From the IMG/VR virus record IMGVR_UViG_3300022539_000168, positions 1 to 26,662 of that record: a DNA stretch of 26,662 nucleotides; one strand, written 5' to 3'. Below are positions 6,433 through 13,597 of the stretch, piece after piece. Origin of the DNA: a virus. Under the pieces are notes generated by a model, which saw only the letters and a program-made list of their open reading frames with translations, did not search any database and was not told where the DNA came from. The translations under genes and the position numbers were made by a program. Each line of letters starts with the position of its first letter. Position 1 is the stretch's first letter.

Positions 6433-9038
6433 ACCCGCATCCCCCCAGCTCGCTGTTCGCGAAGGAGTTGCTCCAGCAACTTTGTCTGCTTCTTCATCTC
6501 CGTGAGTTCTTTTGCCTGCGCGGTTGACGCCGCACTGAGGACGCGGGCACCAGCCATGCCGCCCACTTGAGTGCCGGAAATTAGGCCGCGAGTGGGTATG
6601 CCCGCTTTCGGTGCAAACTCCTCAGTGGCCTTGCCGATTGCACGTTGATACAACTCTGTTCCAGCCGCCAGAGATCCAGCGAACTCAGTAAACGCACCAG
6701 CGGTGCGTAGTAGTTCGATTTCTTCAAGTTTTGCTACGAAGATTTCGTCGGGCTGCCGCGTTCGCTTAAACCAACCTTCGGCGAGCCCCTCCAGTCTGGT
6801 TCCGCCCATCTGCTCGATAAATCGCTCGGTGAGTTGCTGGCGCATCTTGTATTCTTCATCGGCCGAGAACATGCCGCCGCGCGTCGCATCCCGCAGTTGC
6901 TTTAATTGCCGGTTGAATATGTCTCGCGGGGCCTCTTCGATACCGATGGCTTTCCCAAACTCCGCACGTCTCATATCGCGCAGGCGCTGCAGGTTCTTCA
7001 CGTTGCCGAAGTCGCTCAGGTCGATCTCACTGGCGACAGTCTTGAGTCTCTTGAGTGCGTCTATGAGAACCTCGAACGGAGTGCGTATTTCGGTAGCCCA
7101 GTTCTGTGCCGCGACGGCCATTGCCTTCAGTCGTCTTTCGGCAGCCTTCATAGCGGCTTCTTCGTCTGCGAGGCTGGCCGCAATTTCTTCCGGCGTCGGC
7201 CTGGGTAGCGCGGCAAAGTCTGCGCTCTGCGCCTTGTTCAACTGACGCTGTCGAGTCCTTTCGCCGAAGCGATCCCACGCCCGCTGGCCAGCTTTCTGGA
7301 AGCTTTGTAACCCACCGCCGCCAGCGAACACGTCTTCGATGCGAGCGCGTTCCCGAAACCATTCCTTTATAGGCACGCCATAGAACTGCTCGTACGTCTC
7401 CATGGCAGCTCGCTGCAAGTCCGGCAACCTGCCGCCGCCAGTGGTGAACGTCTCTTTGAGCTTGGCAACTTTCTGTTCCCATATCGCTATGGATTTCGAC
7501 GCCTCCCCAATGGCGCGCGGCTGTTGCTGTATGGCGTCATTCATTCCATAGAGAGTGCTCGACATACGGTGGGCAGACGTGTCGAAGCCCGTCATCTCAT
7601 CCGCAAACTCCTGCCACGCGTCGGAAACACCATACAATTCATCCCGCAGTATTATGAAGGGCCGTGCAAGAAGGGCATCCTGTGGGCTGACGCCGCCTCC
7701 ATCATCCCTGCGGAGTGACGCGCTGAGCGCATTGAGGTCGGTAAGCGCAACTACGTATGCCGCTACCTCACTCAACCCCCCCAGCGCCTCAGGCCCCATG
7801 ATAGCCGCGCTACCGAGCAGCGTGCCTCGCGCCGTGTCGAACCACCCCTTATCTCCAGTCGCTTTGCGCCGCGCCTGCTCCGCCTTGTCGGGGAACCCCT
7901 CCAGTAGATCGAGCAGGTATTGAATGGATGTAGCCGTATCGTCGATGGTCTGCTGCATCGTCTCGGCGGTATCCATAACCACGCCTTTGAGCCGCTCCCA
8001 CGCCTTTGTGAAGTCCGTAAGCTGGTTATCCGCGACATCCTGAGTCGCCCCGCCTGCCACTATCAGCGCATCGGTGTACTCTTGCATTAAACCAGACATG
8101 CCGAGAAGCGTGTTCTGGAACTGGATAGACCTTTGCGGGAAACCCAGCATTATCTGCATCTGCTTGATCTGCGTTACCGACAGCCCTGCGTACGCCCGTT
8201 CTAGGTCCGCGATAATGTCGGGTATGGCCCGGAAGTTCCCTTCCAGGTTAAAGACTGCGATGCCCGCTTCCTCGAACGCCTGCGCATTCTCCGTCGCTTT
8301 GACAGCCAAATCCCGCAGAACAATGTCGAATGCTCGCCCCGCCAGCTCAGCCTTGATCCCCTGATTGGCGAACACCGCAAGCGCCGCGATGCCTTCCTCC
8401 ATCGGGATCTTATACATCCGCATAGCAGCAGCCGCGCGATTCGCTAACGCCTGCGCGAACTGTTCGGTAGTCGCATCCGCCAATTGGGTGACGCGCACCA
8501 GCGCGTCGGACACCTTAATCATATTAAAGTAGTTCTTGCCCGCGTCCTTCATCTTCATGCCCAGAGCCGACTGCGCGTCGGTGAGCATTTCCGTCGCTCT
8601 TGCAAGGTCGAACATGCCAGCCTGAGCAAATCGGGCGACAGCCGGTAGGGCCGCGAGCGACTGTGCCGTATCTAACCCCGCCGATGTCAGGTAGTAGAAT
8701 GCCCGAGCCATTTCTTCGCCGCTATACCGCACCGTCTTCGCTAAATCTAACGCCGCCCGCCGCATGTCCGTACGCATTTGATCGGTGAGCCCGTGCATGA
8801 TGGCCATGGATTCCTGCATGGCCTGATTAAAACGCTCGACGTTGGCAACGAGTCGAGCGAATCCGTAGGCAGCACCGAAGACAATCCCTGTCCCCGCAAT
8901 CAGCTTCAACCGGTCGGCCATCAGCCCCAGAGTTGTGTACGAACGCTTACTCTTAGCGCTGAATCTGTCGAGCGACCTGCCTGCGCGCTTCATACCCGCC
9001 TCGAACCCCGCAGTCCGGGCGGTGACGCTGACCCCCAT
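6429..9038 (-). CDS. tail tape measure protein (PhageMin_Tail / TP901 type)
   Basis: 869 residues, the longest gene here. It sets tail length and is probably ejected ahead of the DNA. At about 0.15 nm per residue it predicts a tail near 130 nm. The N-terminus (VSVTARTAGFEAGMKRAGRSL) precedes a hydrophobic stretch at about 47-70. Residues 75-300 match the PhageMin_Tail core: NRFNQAMQESMAIM, MARAFYYLTSAGLD, ATTEQFAQALANRAAAA and EEGIAALAVFANQGIKAELAGRAFD. A helical, Lys/Glu/Arg-rich region follows to the end. The ATG at 9038 has only a weak ribosome site (GGGACT) and lies in the loop of a 7-bp inverted repeat, which may restrict translation. Confidence 0.95.
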   Translation of the reverse strand: MGVSVTARTAGFEAGMKRAGRSLDRFSAKSKRSYTTLGLMADRLKLIAGTGIVFGAAYGFARLVANVERFNQAMQESMAIMHGLTDQMRTDMRRAALDLAKTVRYSGEEMARAFYYLTSAGLDTAQSLAALPAVARFAQAGMFDLARATEMLTDAQSALGMKMKDAGKNYFNMIKVSDALVRVTQLADATTEQFAQALANRAAAAMRMYKIPMEEGIAALAVFANQGIKAELAGRAFDIVLRDLAVKATENAQAFEEAGIAVFNLEGNFRAIPDIIADLERAYAGLSVTQIKQMQIMLGFPQRSIQFQNTLLGMSGLMQEYTDALIVAGGATQDVADNQLTDFTKAWERLKGVVMDTAETMQQTIDDTATSIQYLLDLLEGFPDKAEQARRKATGDKGWFDTARGTLLGSAAIMGPEALGGLSEVAAYVVALTDLNALSASLRRDDGGGVSPQDALLARPFIILRDELYGVSDAWQEFADEMTGFDTSAHRMSSTLYGMNDAIQQQPRAIGEASKSIAIWEQKVAKLKETFTTGGGRLPDLQRAAMETYEQFYGVPIKEWFRERARIEDVFAGGGGLQSFQKAGQRAWDRFGERTRQRQLNKAQSADFAALPRPTPEEIAASLADEEAAMKAAERRLKAMAVAAQNWATEIRTPFEVLIDALKRLKTVASEIDLSDFGNVKNLQRLRDMRRAEFGKAIGIEEAPRDIFNRQLKQLRDATRGGMFSADEEYKMRQQLTERFIEQMGGTRLEGLAEGWFKRTRQPDEIFVAKLEEIELLRTAGAFTEFAGSLAAGTELYQRAIGKATEEFAPKAGIPTRGLISGTQVGGMAGARVLSAASTAQAKELTEMKKQTKLLEQLLREQRAGGMRV

Positions 9039-9060
9039 AGTCCCAATAGCAGAGTCAGCG
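9026..9060 (-). promoter_or_regulatory. hairpin enclosing the tape-measure start codon
   Basis: CGCTGAC (9026-9032) and GTCAGCG (9054-9060) are perfect 7-base inverted repeats around the ATG at 9036-9038, with a loop of about 21 bases. In the mRNA this would hold the start and its weak ribosome site in a loop. It may set the low copy number needed for a tape measure. It could be chance. Confidence 0.35.
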
Positions 9061-9061
9061 G

Positions 9062-9822
9062 CTATGACTTACCTCGCTTTCGTTTGGCAGCGGCATCCTT
9101 GTGGCTTTGCCTGCGCGCCGCCACAGCCTCGGGACTACGCTGAAACGCCCACGCCTTGAGCCGGGCGAGTTTGGTCCGTTTGTGCTGCGCTGCCGCTTCT
9201 TGTGGGTCTTCCCCGAAAGGTATCATGTAGTCTTTAAGAGGCTGCGGTCTATCCCCCTTCCCCGCCATGTACCAGGAGATAAGGCTGGCAAACAGCCAGT
9301 CCAGGCGCCGAATCCCCATCGGGCCGTTCAATCGCCAGAACGCGTGATGCTCGTAGTAGGTTCGCATTGGCAATCGCGCGATGAACGCGTCCACGTCGGA
9401 CTCCTGAAAAGCGTAAGCGAGTTCTATTTGGAATTGTCGCTCCTGGTCGTCTTTGAGTTTTTTGCTAGGTCCCTCGTGAGCCCATTGAGGTCCATAGCCG
9501 CGCTAGAGCACGCATAGACAGGCGGCAGTGGCCCCTCTGGGTCCCTCAGCACTTCCACGGCGTCGTCAGGGAATATGCGCTCGCCCTTCTCATCGCACAC
9601 GCAAACCACGCACCACGCAGCCATATTAACCCTGGCTTGCTCGGCTTCTGGCAGATCGCCTTTGATCTTGAGCTTAGTGATGAGGTCGTTCTCCCCCATC
9701 TTGAGCCCGCGGACCCACACATGCCCGGGCGGCCCCCAGTCGGGTGTAAGCACCTTGTCTAGCCGTCGTTGCGCGCCCTTGCACCGTTCCTTAATCTGCT
9801 CAAATGGACAACAATCACTCAC
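9062..9822 (-). CDS. tail assembly chaperone, long form (gpGT-like) by -1 frameshift
   Basis: Ribosomes starting at 9822 and slipping one base back on A AAA AAC (9457-9463) leave the short frame after codon 122. They then read 131 more residues to the stop at 9062, giving about 253 residues. The downstream frame has no convincing start of its own: its first candidate (GTG 9394) lies inside the continuous open frame and lacks a ribosome site. The extension starts KLKDDQERQFQIELAYAFQES, runs through a Trp/Tyr-rich middle (YYEHHAFWRLNG) and ends in a basic tail (AAAKRKRGKS). This matches the general plan of lambda gpG/gpGT: two frames between tail tube and tape measure, with the fusion binding the tape measure during tail assembly. 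Confidence 0.85.
9424..9822 (-). CDS. tail assembly chaperone, short form (gpG-like)
   Basis: 132 residues from the GTG at 9822 (GAGGTGA just upstream). The bulk is small and mixed alpha/beta, with a Cys-rich start (SDCCPFEQIKERC) and a second Cys cluster (WCVVCVC, about residue 70-76). It ends NSKTTRSDNSK just past the slippery site. It is expected to be the major product, acting as a non-virion chaperone that coats the tape measure before the tube polymerises. The call rests on position (tail tube, two small genes, this, tape measure) and on the frameshift, not on sequence family. Confidence 0.85.
   Translation of the reverse strand: MSDCCPFEQIKERCKGAQRRLDKVLTPDWGPPGHVWVRGLKMGENDLITKLKIKGDLPEAEQARVNMAAWCVVCVCDEKGERIFPDDAVEVLRDPEGPLPPVYACSSAAMDLNGLTRDLAKNSKTTRSDNSK
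9457..9463 (-). promoter_or_regulatory. programmed -1 ribosomal frameshift slippery site A AAA AAC
   Basis: On the minus strand the zero-frame codons are GCA AAA AAC, so the heptamer A AAA AAC has the X XXY YYZ phase. The -1 frame then continues to 9062 and the zero frame stops 33 bases downstream at 9424. The run is plus-strand GTTTTTT at 9457-9463. Confidence 0.85.
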
Positions 9823-9835
9823 AAGTCACCTCTCG

Positions 9836-10237
9836 TTAAGCTGGACTCGAATCAAAAAGAATACGGATTTTCAGGGTCGCCGATGTCGCCTCGCTGTTTG
9901 TAAGATGCAAGGACGTGATGTTGGCAGTAATAACATCGCCGATTGCCTCATCAGCCTTATCGGTATACCAAAGCCACGGTATCCCCGACTTGAGGGTAAT
10001 AGTACCGCCTATACCCGCACCGTCGTTGACTTCCACAGTGCCATTGTTAGTGCAGACCATGTAAATGAACGTGATGTCCGTAACCGTCATCGTTAGGTCA
10101 ACCTCTTGGTCGACTTGGCTGGCGGTGAGGGCGATATCGCGGGATTCTAGGCCGTCGTTGGTATACGAGACGCCCACGTCACCGAACGATTCGCCCGCAA
10201 TAACCGCCCCTGCCGAGTATTTCGCTGTAAAAGACAT
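9836..10237 (-). CDS. small beta-rich virion protein, unknown
   Basis: 133 residues from the ATG at 10237, with AAGGAG 8 nt upstream. Composition and strand pattern are those of an all-beta structural protein: many Thr, Val, Ile, Gly and Asp, and alternating strands such as EVDLTMTVTDITFIYMV and SATLKIRILFDSS. It has no Cys cluster, signal peptide or membrane segment. It lies between the tail-tube gene and the chaperone, so it may decorate the tail tube. It resembles the general type of the proteins at 13151-13582 and 24276-24779 but I cannot show homology by eye. Confidence 0.7.
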   Translation of the reverse strand: MSFTAKYSAGAVIAGESFGDVGVSYTNDGLESRDIALTASQVDQEVDLTMTVTDITFIYMVCTNNGTVEVNDGAGIGGTITLKSGIPWLWYTDKADEAIGDVITANITSLHLTNSEATSATLKIRILFDSSPA

Positions 10238-10240
10238 AGG

Positions 10241-10591
10241 TTACTCTCCTTCTTCGTCGTGGAGTAACGCCTCTACCACTATGGGCAACTCGGCTACACT
10301 CATGCGAGTCATCCCTGGTAAAGACTGGACATCCAGTAGGTCGCACGGCTCTGCGGCCTGCTCTTGTGCTGGCACTAACGAAAGACGGTATTCGCCGTGG
10401 TATAACCTGTCTTTCATACAGAGGGCGCCAAAGAAGCCGCCAAATCGCAGAGTGCCTGGCGCGTAGCGGCTACCATCTCGCTCGACAACATCACTGTTGA
10501 CGCAGCCTATCCACTGCGCGGTTGGCCCCATCTCGCCTTTGGCGATAGCAACGGGCACCGCAACAATGGGTTCATCCTGCTTCTTGGGCAT
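10241..10591 (-). CDS. small protein of the tail block, unknown
   Basis: 116 residues from the ATG at 10591, chosen because AAGGAG lies 6 nt upstream. A TTG at 10609 in the same frame would place the ribosome site inside the gene. The protein is Lys-poor and acidic at the C-terminus (LLHDEEGE), with a central RFGGFFGALCMKDRLYHGEYRLSLVP segment of alternating hydrophobic residues. It follows the tail tube by 10 bases. I recognise no family. Position fits a tail-tube partner or an additional chaperone. Confidence 0.7.
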   Translation of the reverse strand: MPKKQDEPIVAVPVAIAKGEMGPTAQWIGCVNSDVVERDGSRYAPGTLRFGGFFGALCMKDRLYHGEYRLSLVPAQEQAAEPCDLLDVQSLPGMTRMSVAELPIVVEALLHDEEGE

Positions 10592-10601
10592 AATCATCTC
10601 C

Positions 10602-10994
10602 TTATCCAATCGCTATCGTGCCCGACACCTTGATCGTGATGGTCATCATCGTTTTGCCGTTGAGCGTGTGCGATGCGGGCTTGTGGGCCATGACGTATCC
10701 CTGGAACGTCTCCGTGGAATTATCAGGACAAACGAGCACCCACTCCTCGTTGGCCGCGCCGACTACTGGTATATTGGTAGGGTCATCGTGACACTCCAGC
10801 ACCAAGTCGTCGTTCTCTTTGAGCGGCGCCGCCTTATGAGTATGGGCGGTCTCTGTTTGCTGGTGCGACGTATTGACGTCGTCCACATTAGAACCGGGCG
10901 GCGTAAGGTCGACGATCTCCCAGTTCGTGACTATCGCCGAGTTGGCGCCAGTCGACGTTAGCGAATAGTCCAATGAAGGTTCCGGTAGTGCCAT
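10602..10994 (-). CDS. major tail tube protein
   Basis: 130 residues from the ATG at 10994, AAGGAG 7 nt upstream, first gene after the terminator at 11027-11065. It follows the tail-terminator gene and precedes chaperone and tape measure, the canonical place for the tube subunit. The sequence fits a small tail-tube beta-sandwich: a charged loop at about 43-60 (SHQQTETAHTHKAAPLKEND), a Trp-containing strand (EEWVLVCPDNS), then FQGYVMAHKPASHTLNG and a hydrophobic last strand (TMMTITIKVSGTIAIG). The exact family is inferred. A separate leader after a terminator would allow it to be controlled apart from the neck genes. Confidence 0.75.
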   Translation of the reverse strand: MALPEPSLDYSLTSTGANSAIVTNWEIVDLTPPGSNVDDVNTSHQQTETAHTHKAAPLKENDDLVLECHDDPTNIPVVGAANEEWVLVCPDNSTETFQGYVMAHKPASHTLNGKTMMTITIKVSGTIAIG

Positions 10995-11026
10995 AGTTCA
11001 GCTCCTTGCTATCAGTCCAGGGCAAC

Positions 11027-11065
11027 AAAAAAGGGCGCGGCAGTGCGTTTGCACCGTCGCGCCCC
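11027..11065 (-). terminator. Rho-independent terminator before tail-tube gene
   Basis: Reading the minus strand: a stem with left arm from GGGGCGCG (11058-11065), loop near 11047-11050, right arm ending CGCGCCC, then TTTTTT (11027-11032). The stem has about 13 pairs with one mismatch and one G-U. The U-tract orientation fits termination of minus-strand transcripts 33 bases before the tail-tube ATG. Confidence 0.85.
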
Positions 11066-11068
11066 TTA

Positions 11069-11127
11069 CTGGCGTTCTGGATTCGTAAGGCGTTTCGGGA
11101 GGTAGCTACTCCCGCCCGGAACGCCAG
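11069..11127 (-). promoter_or_regulatory. mutually exclusive hairpins just upstream of terminator
   Basis: AACGCCAG (11120-11127 plus strand) can pair with CTGGCGTT at 11069-11076 (8 bp), or its AACGCC can pair with GGCGTT at 11089-11094, the latter extended by CGGGAG (96-101) with CTCCCG (109-114). The two pairings compete for the same arm next to the terminator, as in an attenuator. No ligand or leader peptide is evident. Confidence 0.45.
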
Positions 11128-11163
11128 GTTGCCGTTATCGTTTACTCAGTACGCAATCGTCTC

Positions 11164-11595
11164 CTACGAAACCCCTGGCACGCTCTGCTCGTGCCACACC
11201 AAGAATTCCATCCTGTCGCGGAATATCCCGCCCTTGCTCTGGTCGGTGGGCTCCTGATCCTCCGCGTGCGGTCCGTCAATCAACGTCACTGACCGTACAA
11301 TCATATCGTCGCCGCCCATAGTGCCCTCAGAGATACGAAGCAGCGCCTCGCGTACCGCCGTCGATAGTACCGCCGCATGGCCCCGCGATCTCTCCCAGCA
11401 GTCAATCTGAAGTTTGGAGGACACTCTGGCAGACGCACCCTTCTGGTGATTCTCCGGTGTCGTGTACGGTCCGTCGATTGTAACGAACGGCACTTGGTCA
11501 TGGTGTGCCCAGCTTTCGCGCACCGCCTTGCCGACGATGTCTGTAACGGCGGTATTGTCCAGCAGGTGATCGCGAATAGCCTCCGTTATACTCAT
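11164..11595 (-). CDS. tail terminator / tail completion protein (DUF3168-like)
   Basis: 143 residues; the start overlaps the upstream gene as ATGA. The N-terminus (SITEAIRDHLLDNTAVTDIVG) is the typical helix of DUF3168-type neck proteins. It is followed by PFVTIDGP, a LQIDCWERSRGHAAVLSTAVREAL block matching the usual strand-helix (vqidcw..t...A..la..v..aL), then RDRMEFLVWHEQ near the end. Proteins of this type form the ring that stops tube growth and joins tail to head. Its place directly after the gp10-like protein agrees. It is the last gene before the terminator. Confidence 0.8.
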   Translation of the reverse strand: MSITEAIRDHLLDNTAVTDIVGKAVRESWAHHDQVPFVTIDGPYTTPENHQKGASARVSSKLQIDCWERSRGHAAVLSTAVREALLRISEGTMGGDDMIVRSVTLIDGPHAEDQEPTDQSKGGIFRDRMEFLVWHEQSVPGVS

Positions 11596-12074
11596 GCCAC
11601 CTTCCTCGCAGCCAACTTCCGGGCCTCTGGGATAATCTTCCGCAAATCGATGGCCACCAGTTTCATGTGTATGGGCGTCACACGGTCGACCGTGCTACGG
11701 ATGTACCGCTTCGGCTTCACCAGCCCAACGATCTTGTCGTTGCGCACGATGGCAAAGCCGTACTCCTGTGCCGTTGGGTAGTAGCCTTTTGCATCTGGTG
11801 CAATGCCCAATAGCGCCCGTGATGGCATAACGAAACCCATGCGGATGAATCGACGAGTCCTCGCCCGCGACCGCACCGGCGCCTTAGCGATGAGTGCCGC
11901 CAGCTTCCCAGTCTTCTTGGGCGCCGCAACCGATACAGGCTTCCTAATTCTGTGGGCCGCCTTCCGGATCGCCTTCCGCGCAACCTTATTCTGCATCACA
12001 TCCGGCAGCCGCGCGAACATATATCGCAGGGATTTGTCACCGATGAGTGTGATGTTGATGGCGTCGTTAGCCAT
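11592..12074 (-). CDS. HK97 gp10-like neck/tail-completion protein
   Basis: 160 residues; the ATG at 12074 overlaps the head-closure stop (TAATG). It is strongly basic. Residues 5-50 follow the HK97_gp10 plan (LIGDKSLRYMFARLPDVMQNKVARKAIRKAAHRIRK), then the conserved APKKTGKLAALIA (about 51-63), then a basic linker (RSRARTRR), a Tyr-containing PTAQEYGFA motif (about 100-108) and a C-terminal helix (AIDLRKIIPEARKLAARKVA). These proteins act at the head-tail interface. Length is slightly above the usual 120-150. Confidence 0.85.
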   Translation of the reverse strand: MANDAINITLIGDKSLRYMFARLPDVMQNKVARKAIRKAAHRIRKPVSVAAPKKTGKLAALIAKAPVRSRARTRRFIRMGFVMPSRALLGIAPDAKGYYPTAQEYGFAIVRNDKIVGLVKPKRYIRSTVDRVTPIHMKLVAIDLRKIIPEARKLAARKVA

Positions 12075-12391
12075 TACGTCCTAGCCTCCCCGGTAATCAC
12101 GAGTTCGCGATCTCGCTCATACATATTGTCAATCGCCGTTATGTTCACAGTCTCGCCACGGAACGCCAGCCGATCGTCCTCTGTCAAGTCTGTACGGTAG
12201 CGAGTCCGAATCTCGCAAGGCTTTTGCGCACCCGCCTTCTTGGCCTCCGTCAACTCTACGCCCTTCAGCCATTTCACCGAGCCCCATATCGTCCCCGCAT
12301 CCACAAACTGCTCTTCCTGCTGCCCGTGGACATTGGTCAGCACCAACTGCTTCTGGACCGTCATCAGGGTGTTCAGGCGTCCGGGCTCGAT
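12074..12391 (-). CDS. head-closure / head-tail joining protein, apparent AUC start
   Basis: 105 residues if initiation is at the ATC at 12391, overlapping the stop of the preceding gene as TAATC, with GGAG 7 nt upstream. The body matches the Phage_H_T_join (SPP1 gp16 / HK97 gp7) family: PGRLNTLMTVQKQ at the start, TIWGSVKWLKGVEL in the middle, CEIRTRYRTDLTEDDRLAFRG and NITAIDNMYERDRELVITGEA at the end. No ATG, GTG or TTG lies at the expected start. The alternatives are ATG 12439 (16 extra residues, poor ribosome site) and ATG 12364 (would delete the conserved first strand). Either a rare AUC start or a sequence change from ATG explains this. Confidence 0.8.
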   Translation of the reverse strand: MEPGRLNTLMTVQKQLVLTNVHGQQEEQFVDAGTIWGSVKWLKGVELTEAKKAGAQKPCEIRTRYRTDLTEDDRLAFRGETVNITAIDNMYERDRELVITGEART

Positions 12392-12570
12392 TACTTGTCT
12401 CCGTCGAAGTCCACGCGCAACTGGAAGCCCGCGATCCATGTACCAATTGCCACAAACATCAGTCCGAGCTGCAACCACGCACGCCACCATCGCACACCCG
12501 TCACGTGCACCGTCACCACTGTCTCGGGCAGGAGCTTCTTGAGCGGCAGGCTCATACGCGAGTTCACCAT
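12391..12570 (-). CDS. small single-span membrane protein in the neck block
   Basis: 59 residues. The ATG at 12570 overlaps the connector gene's stop (TAATG), with GGAGG 7 nt upstream, and the gene's own TAA overlaps the next start. Residues 1-27 are basic (NSRMSLPLKKLLPE), residues 28-49 form a Trp-rich hydrophobic helix (WWRAWLQLGLMFVAIGTWIAGF), and the end is acidic (RVDFDGDK). It fills the gap between connector and head-closure genes exactly. Function is unknown; an inner-membrane or lysis role is possible but not shown. Confidence 0.75.
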   Translation of the reverse strand: MVNSRMSLPLKKLLPETVVTVHVTGVRWWRAWLQLGLMFVAIGTWIAGFQLRVDFDGDK

Positions 12571-13151
12571 TACGCAACCTCCAAAACGATCTCCGGTGCG
12601 AGCAGGGCCATGACCGTCCTATTCTCACTCACTCGTAACTCATGCGCCCACAGCCGGTGCTCATACTGATCCGCAGTTACCATCTGGATGGCAGCCTTAA
12701 CGTGCTTGGGTACCGCAGCGGCAGCACCGTAACCAGCCGTATAGGTCACAGTCACAGCTTTCTTCTGGACGCGAGTCGACGGCCATGTTGTGTCGTAGAA
12801 AGGCACGATCGTCGACACGAGCGTTGTAAAGTCCGTGCTGAACTCGGTGCCATCAGTCAACGTCTGGGCACTGCCATCCGTATCGACATAGGCGAGTGAC
12901 GTTACGCTAATACCCGATGGCCGCGGCAGATAGATAACCTCTGGAAACGCATCCATGGTCATCGCCCACGTCGCCGTCACGAACTGGCGATGCGTTATGT
13001 TCTCGCACACGACGCGGGCCGCAGCGATGTACATCTCAATCAGGTCGTCTTCGGCGGTGTAATCCGTCTGCACCCGCATGTGCAGCTTGGCTTCGGCGAG
13101 CGTTATTGGCTCTTCGGCAGGTCCCGAAGATTGTGTCAGTCCGTATCGCAT
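12570..13151 (-). CDS. head-tail connector (phiE125 gp8 / HK97 gp6-like)
   Basis: 193 residues from the ATG at 13151 (TGATG overlap; a GTG one codon upstream is possible). The N-terminal part fits the gp6-like connector family: EPITLAEAKLHMRV, then DDLIEMYIAAARVVCENITHRQFVTATWAMTMDAFPEVIYLPR (about 27-78), SVTSLAYVDTDGSAQTL, and AVTVTYTAGYG before a C-terminal helix with AIQMVTADQYEHR. These proteins form the ring under the portal. Confidence 0.88.
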   Translation of the reverse strand: MRYGLTQSSGPAEEPITLAEAKLHMRVQTDYTAEDDLIEMYIAAARVVCENITHRQFVTATWAMTMDAFPEVIYLPRPSGISVTSLAYVDTDGSAQTLTDGTEFSTDFTTLVSTIVPFYDTTWPSTRVQKKAVTVTYTAGYGAAAAVPKHVKAAIQMVTADQYEHRLWAHELRVSENRTVMALLAPEIVLEVA

Positions 13152-13582
13152 CACATCGGCATCGCCGTCACGCCAAACGTAAACGTCGCATCAACATCAA
13201 CGTCAGTAATCAGCCAACGGACCCGCCACTCATCACCCAAGATATGCTGCACGGCGTCCGCAGCTAGAGTTGCCGTGGTCGTAAGGATGGCCTGCGCGGC
13301 ACCCGCCACAATCTTCATGGTGTACCGCTGCGCATTGGCCCCGTCGCCGAGTATCTGCGTGAACGCAGCGACATCTACCCAGTTCGTGCCGTCTATTTTG
13401 GTCTGCACTTTGACGTCGAGCGTGTCCGCATTGTCGGTGGCAGCATTCGTCAAATTGAGCGTGAAGGCGAATGCGTTAACCATACCGGGCAGGCGCACGG
13501 CGTCGCTTGCGCCCGTAAGCGTCTTTGCCGCCGAATCCATCAACGATATGACGTCGTGGCTAGTCTTCACCTGCAAGGCCAT
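13151..13582 (-). CDS. beta-sandwich virion structural protein (decoration or neck)
   Basis: 143 residues from the ATG at 13582 (GGTGA just upstream). Central strands read AFAFTLNLTNAATDNADTLDVKVQTKIDGTNWVDVAAFTQ, a pattern I associate with small phage structural proteins (LDVKVQ....DGTNWVDVA). The final strands are DEWRVRWLITDVDVDATFTFGV. It lies between the beta-helix gene and the connector. A head-decoration or neck role fits, but the exact location in the particle is inference. Confidence 0.75.
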   Translation of the reverse strand: MALQVKTSHDVISLMDSAAKTLTGASDAVRLPGMVNAFAFTLNLTNAATDNADTLDVKVQTKIDGTNWVDVAAFTQILGDGANAQRYTMKIVAGAAQAILTTTATLAADAVQHILGDEWRVRWLITDVDVDATFTFGVTAMPM

Positions 13583-13597
13583 ACGTCACCGCCTTTC

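Noticed and set aside
12392-12628. N-terminal extension of the head-closure frame to 12628
   Set aside because: It runs through the membrane-protein gene and the connector end; family length and the ribosome site support a start at 12391.
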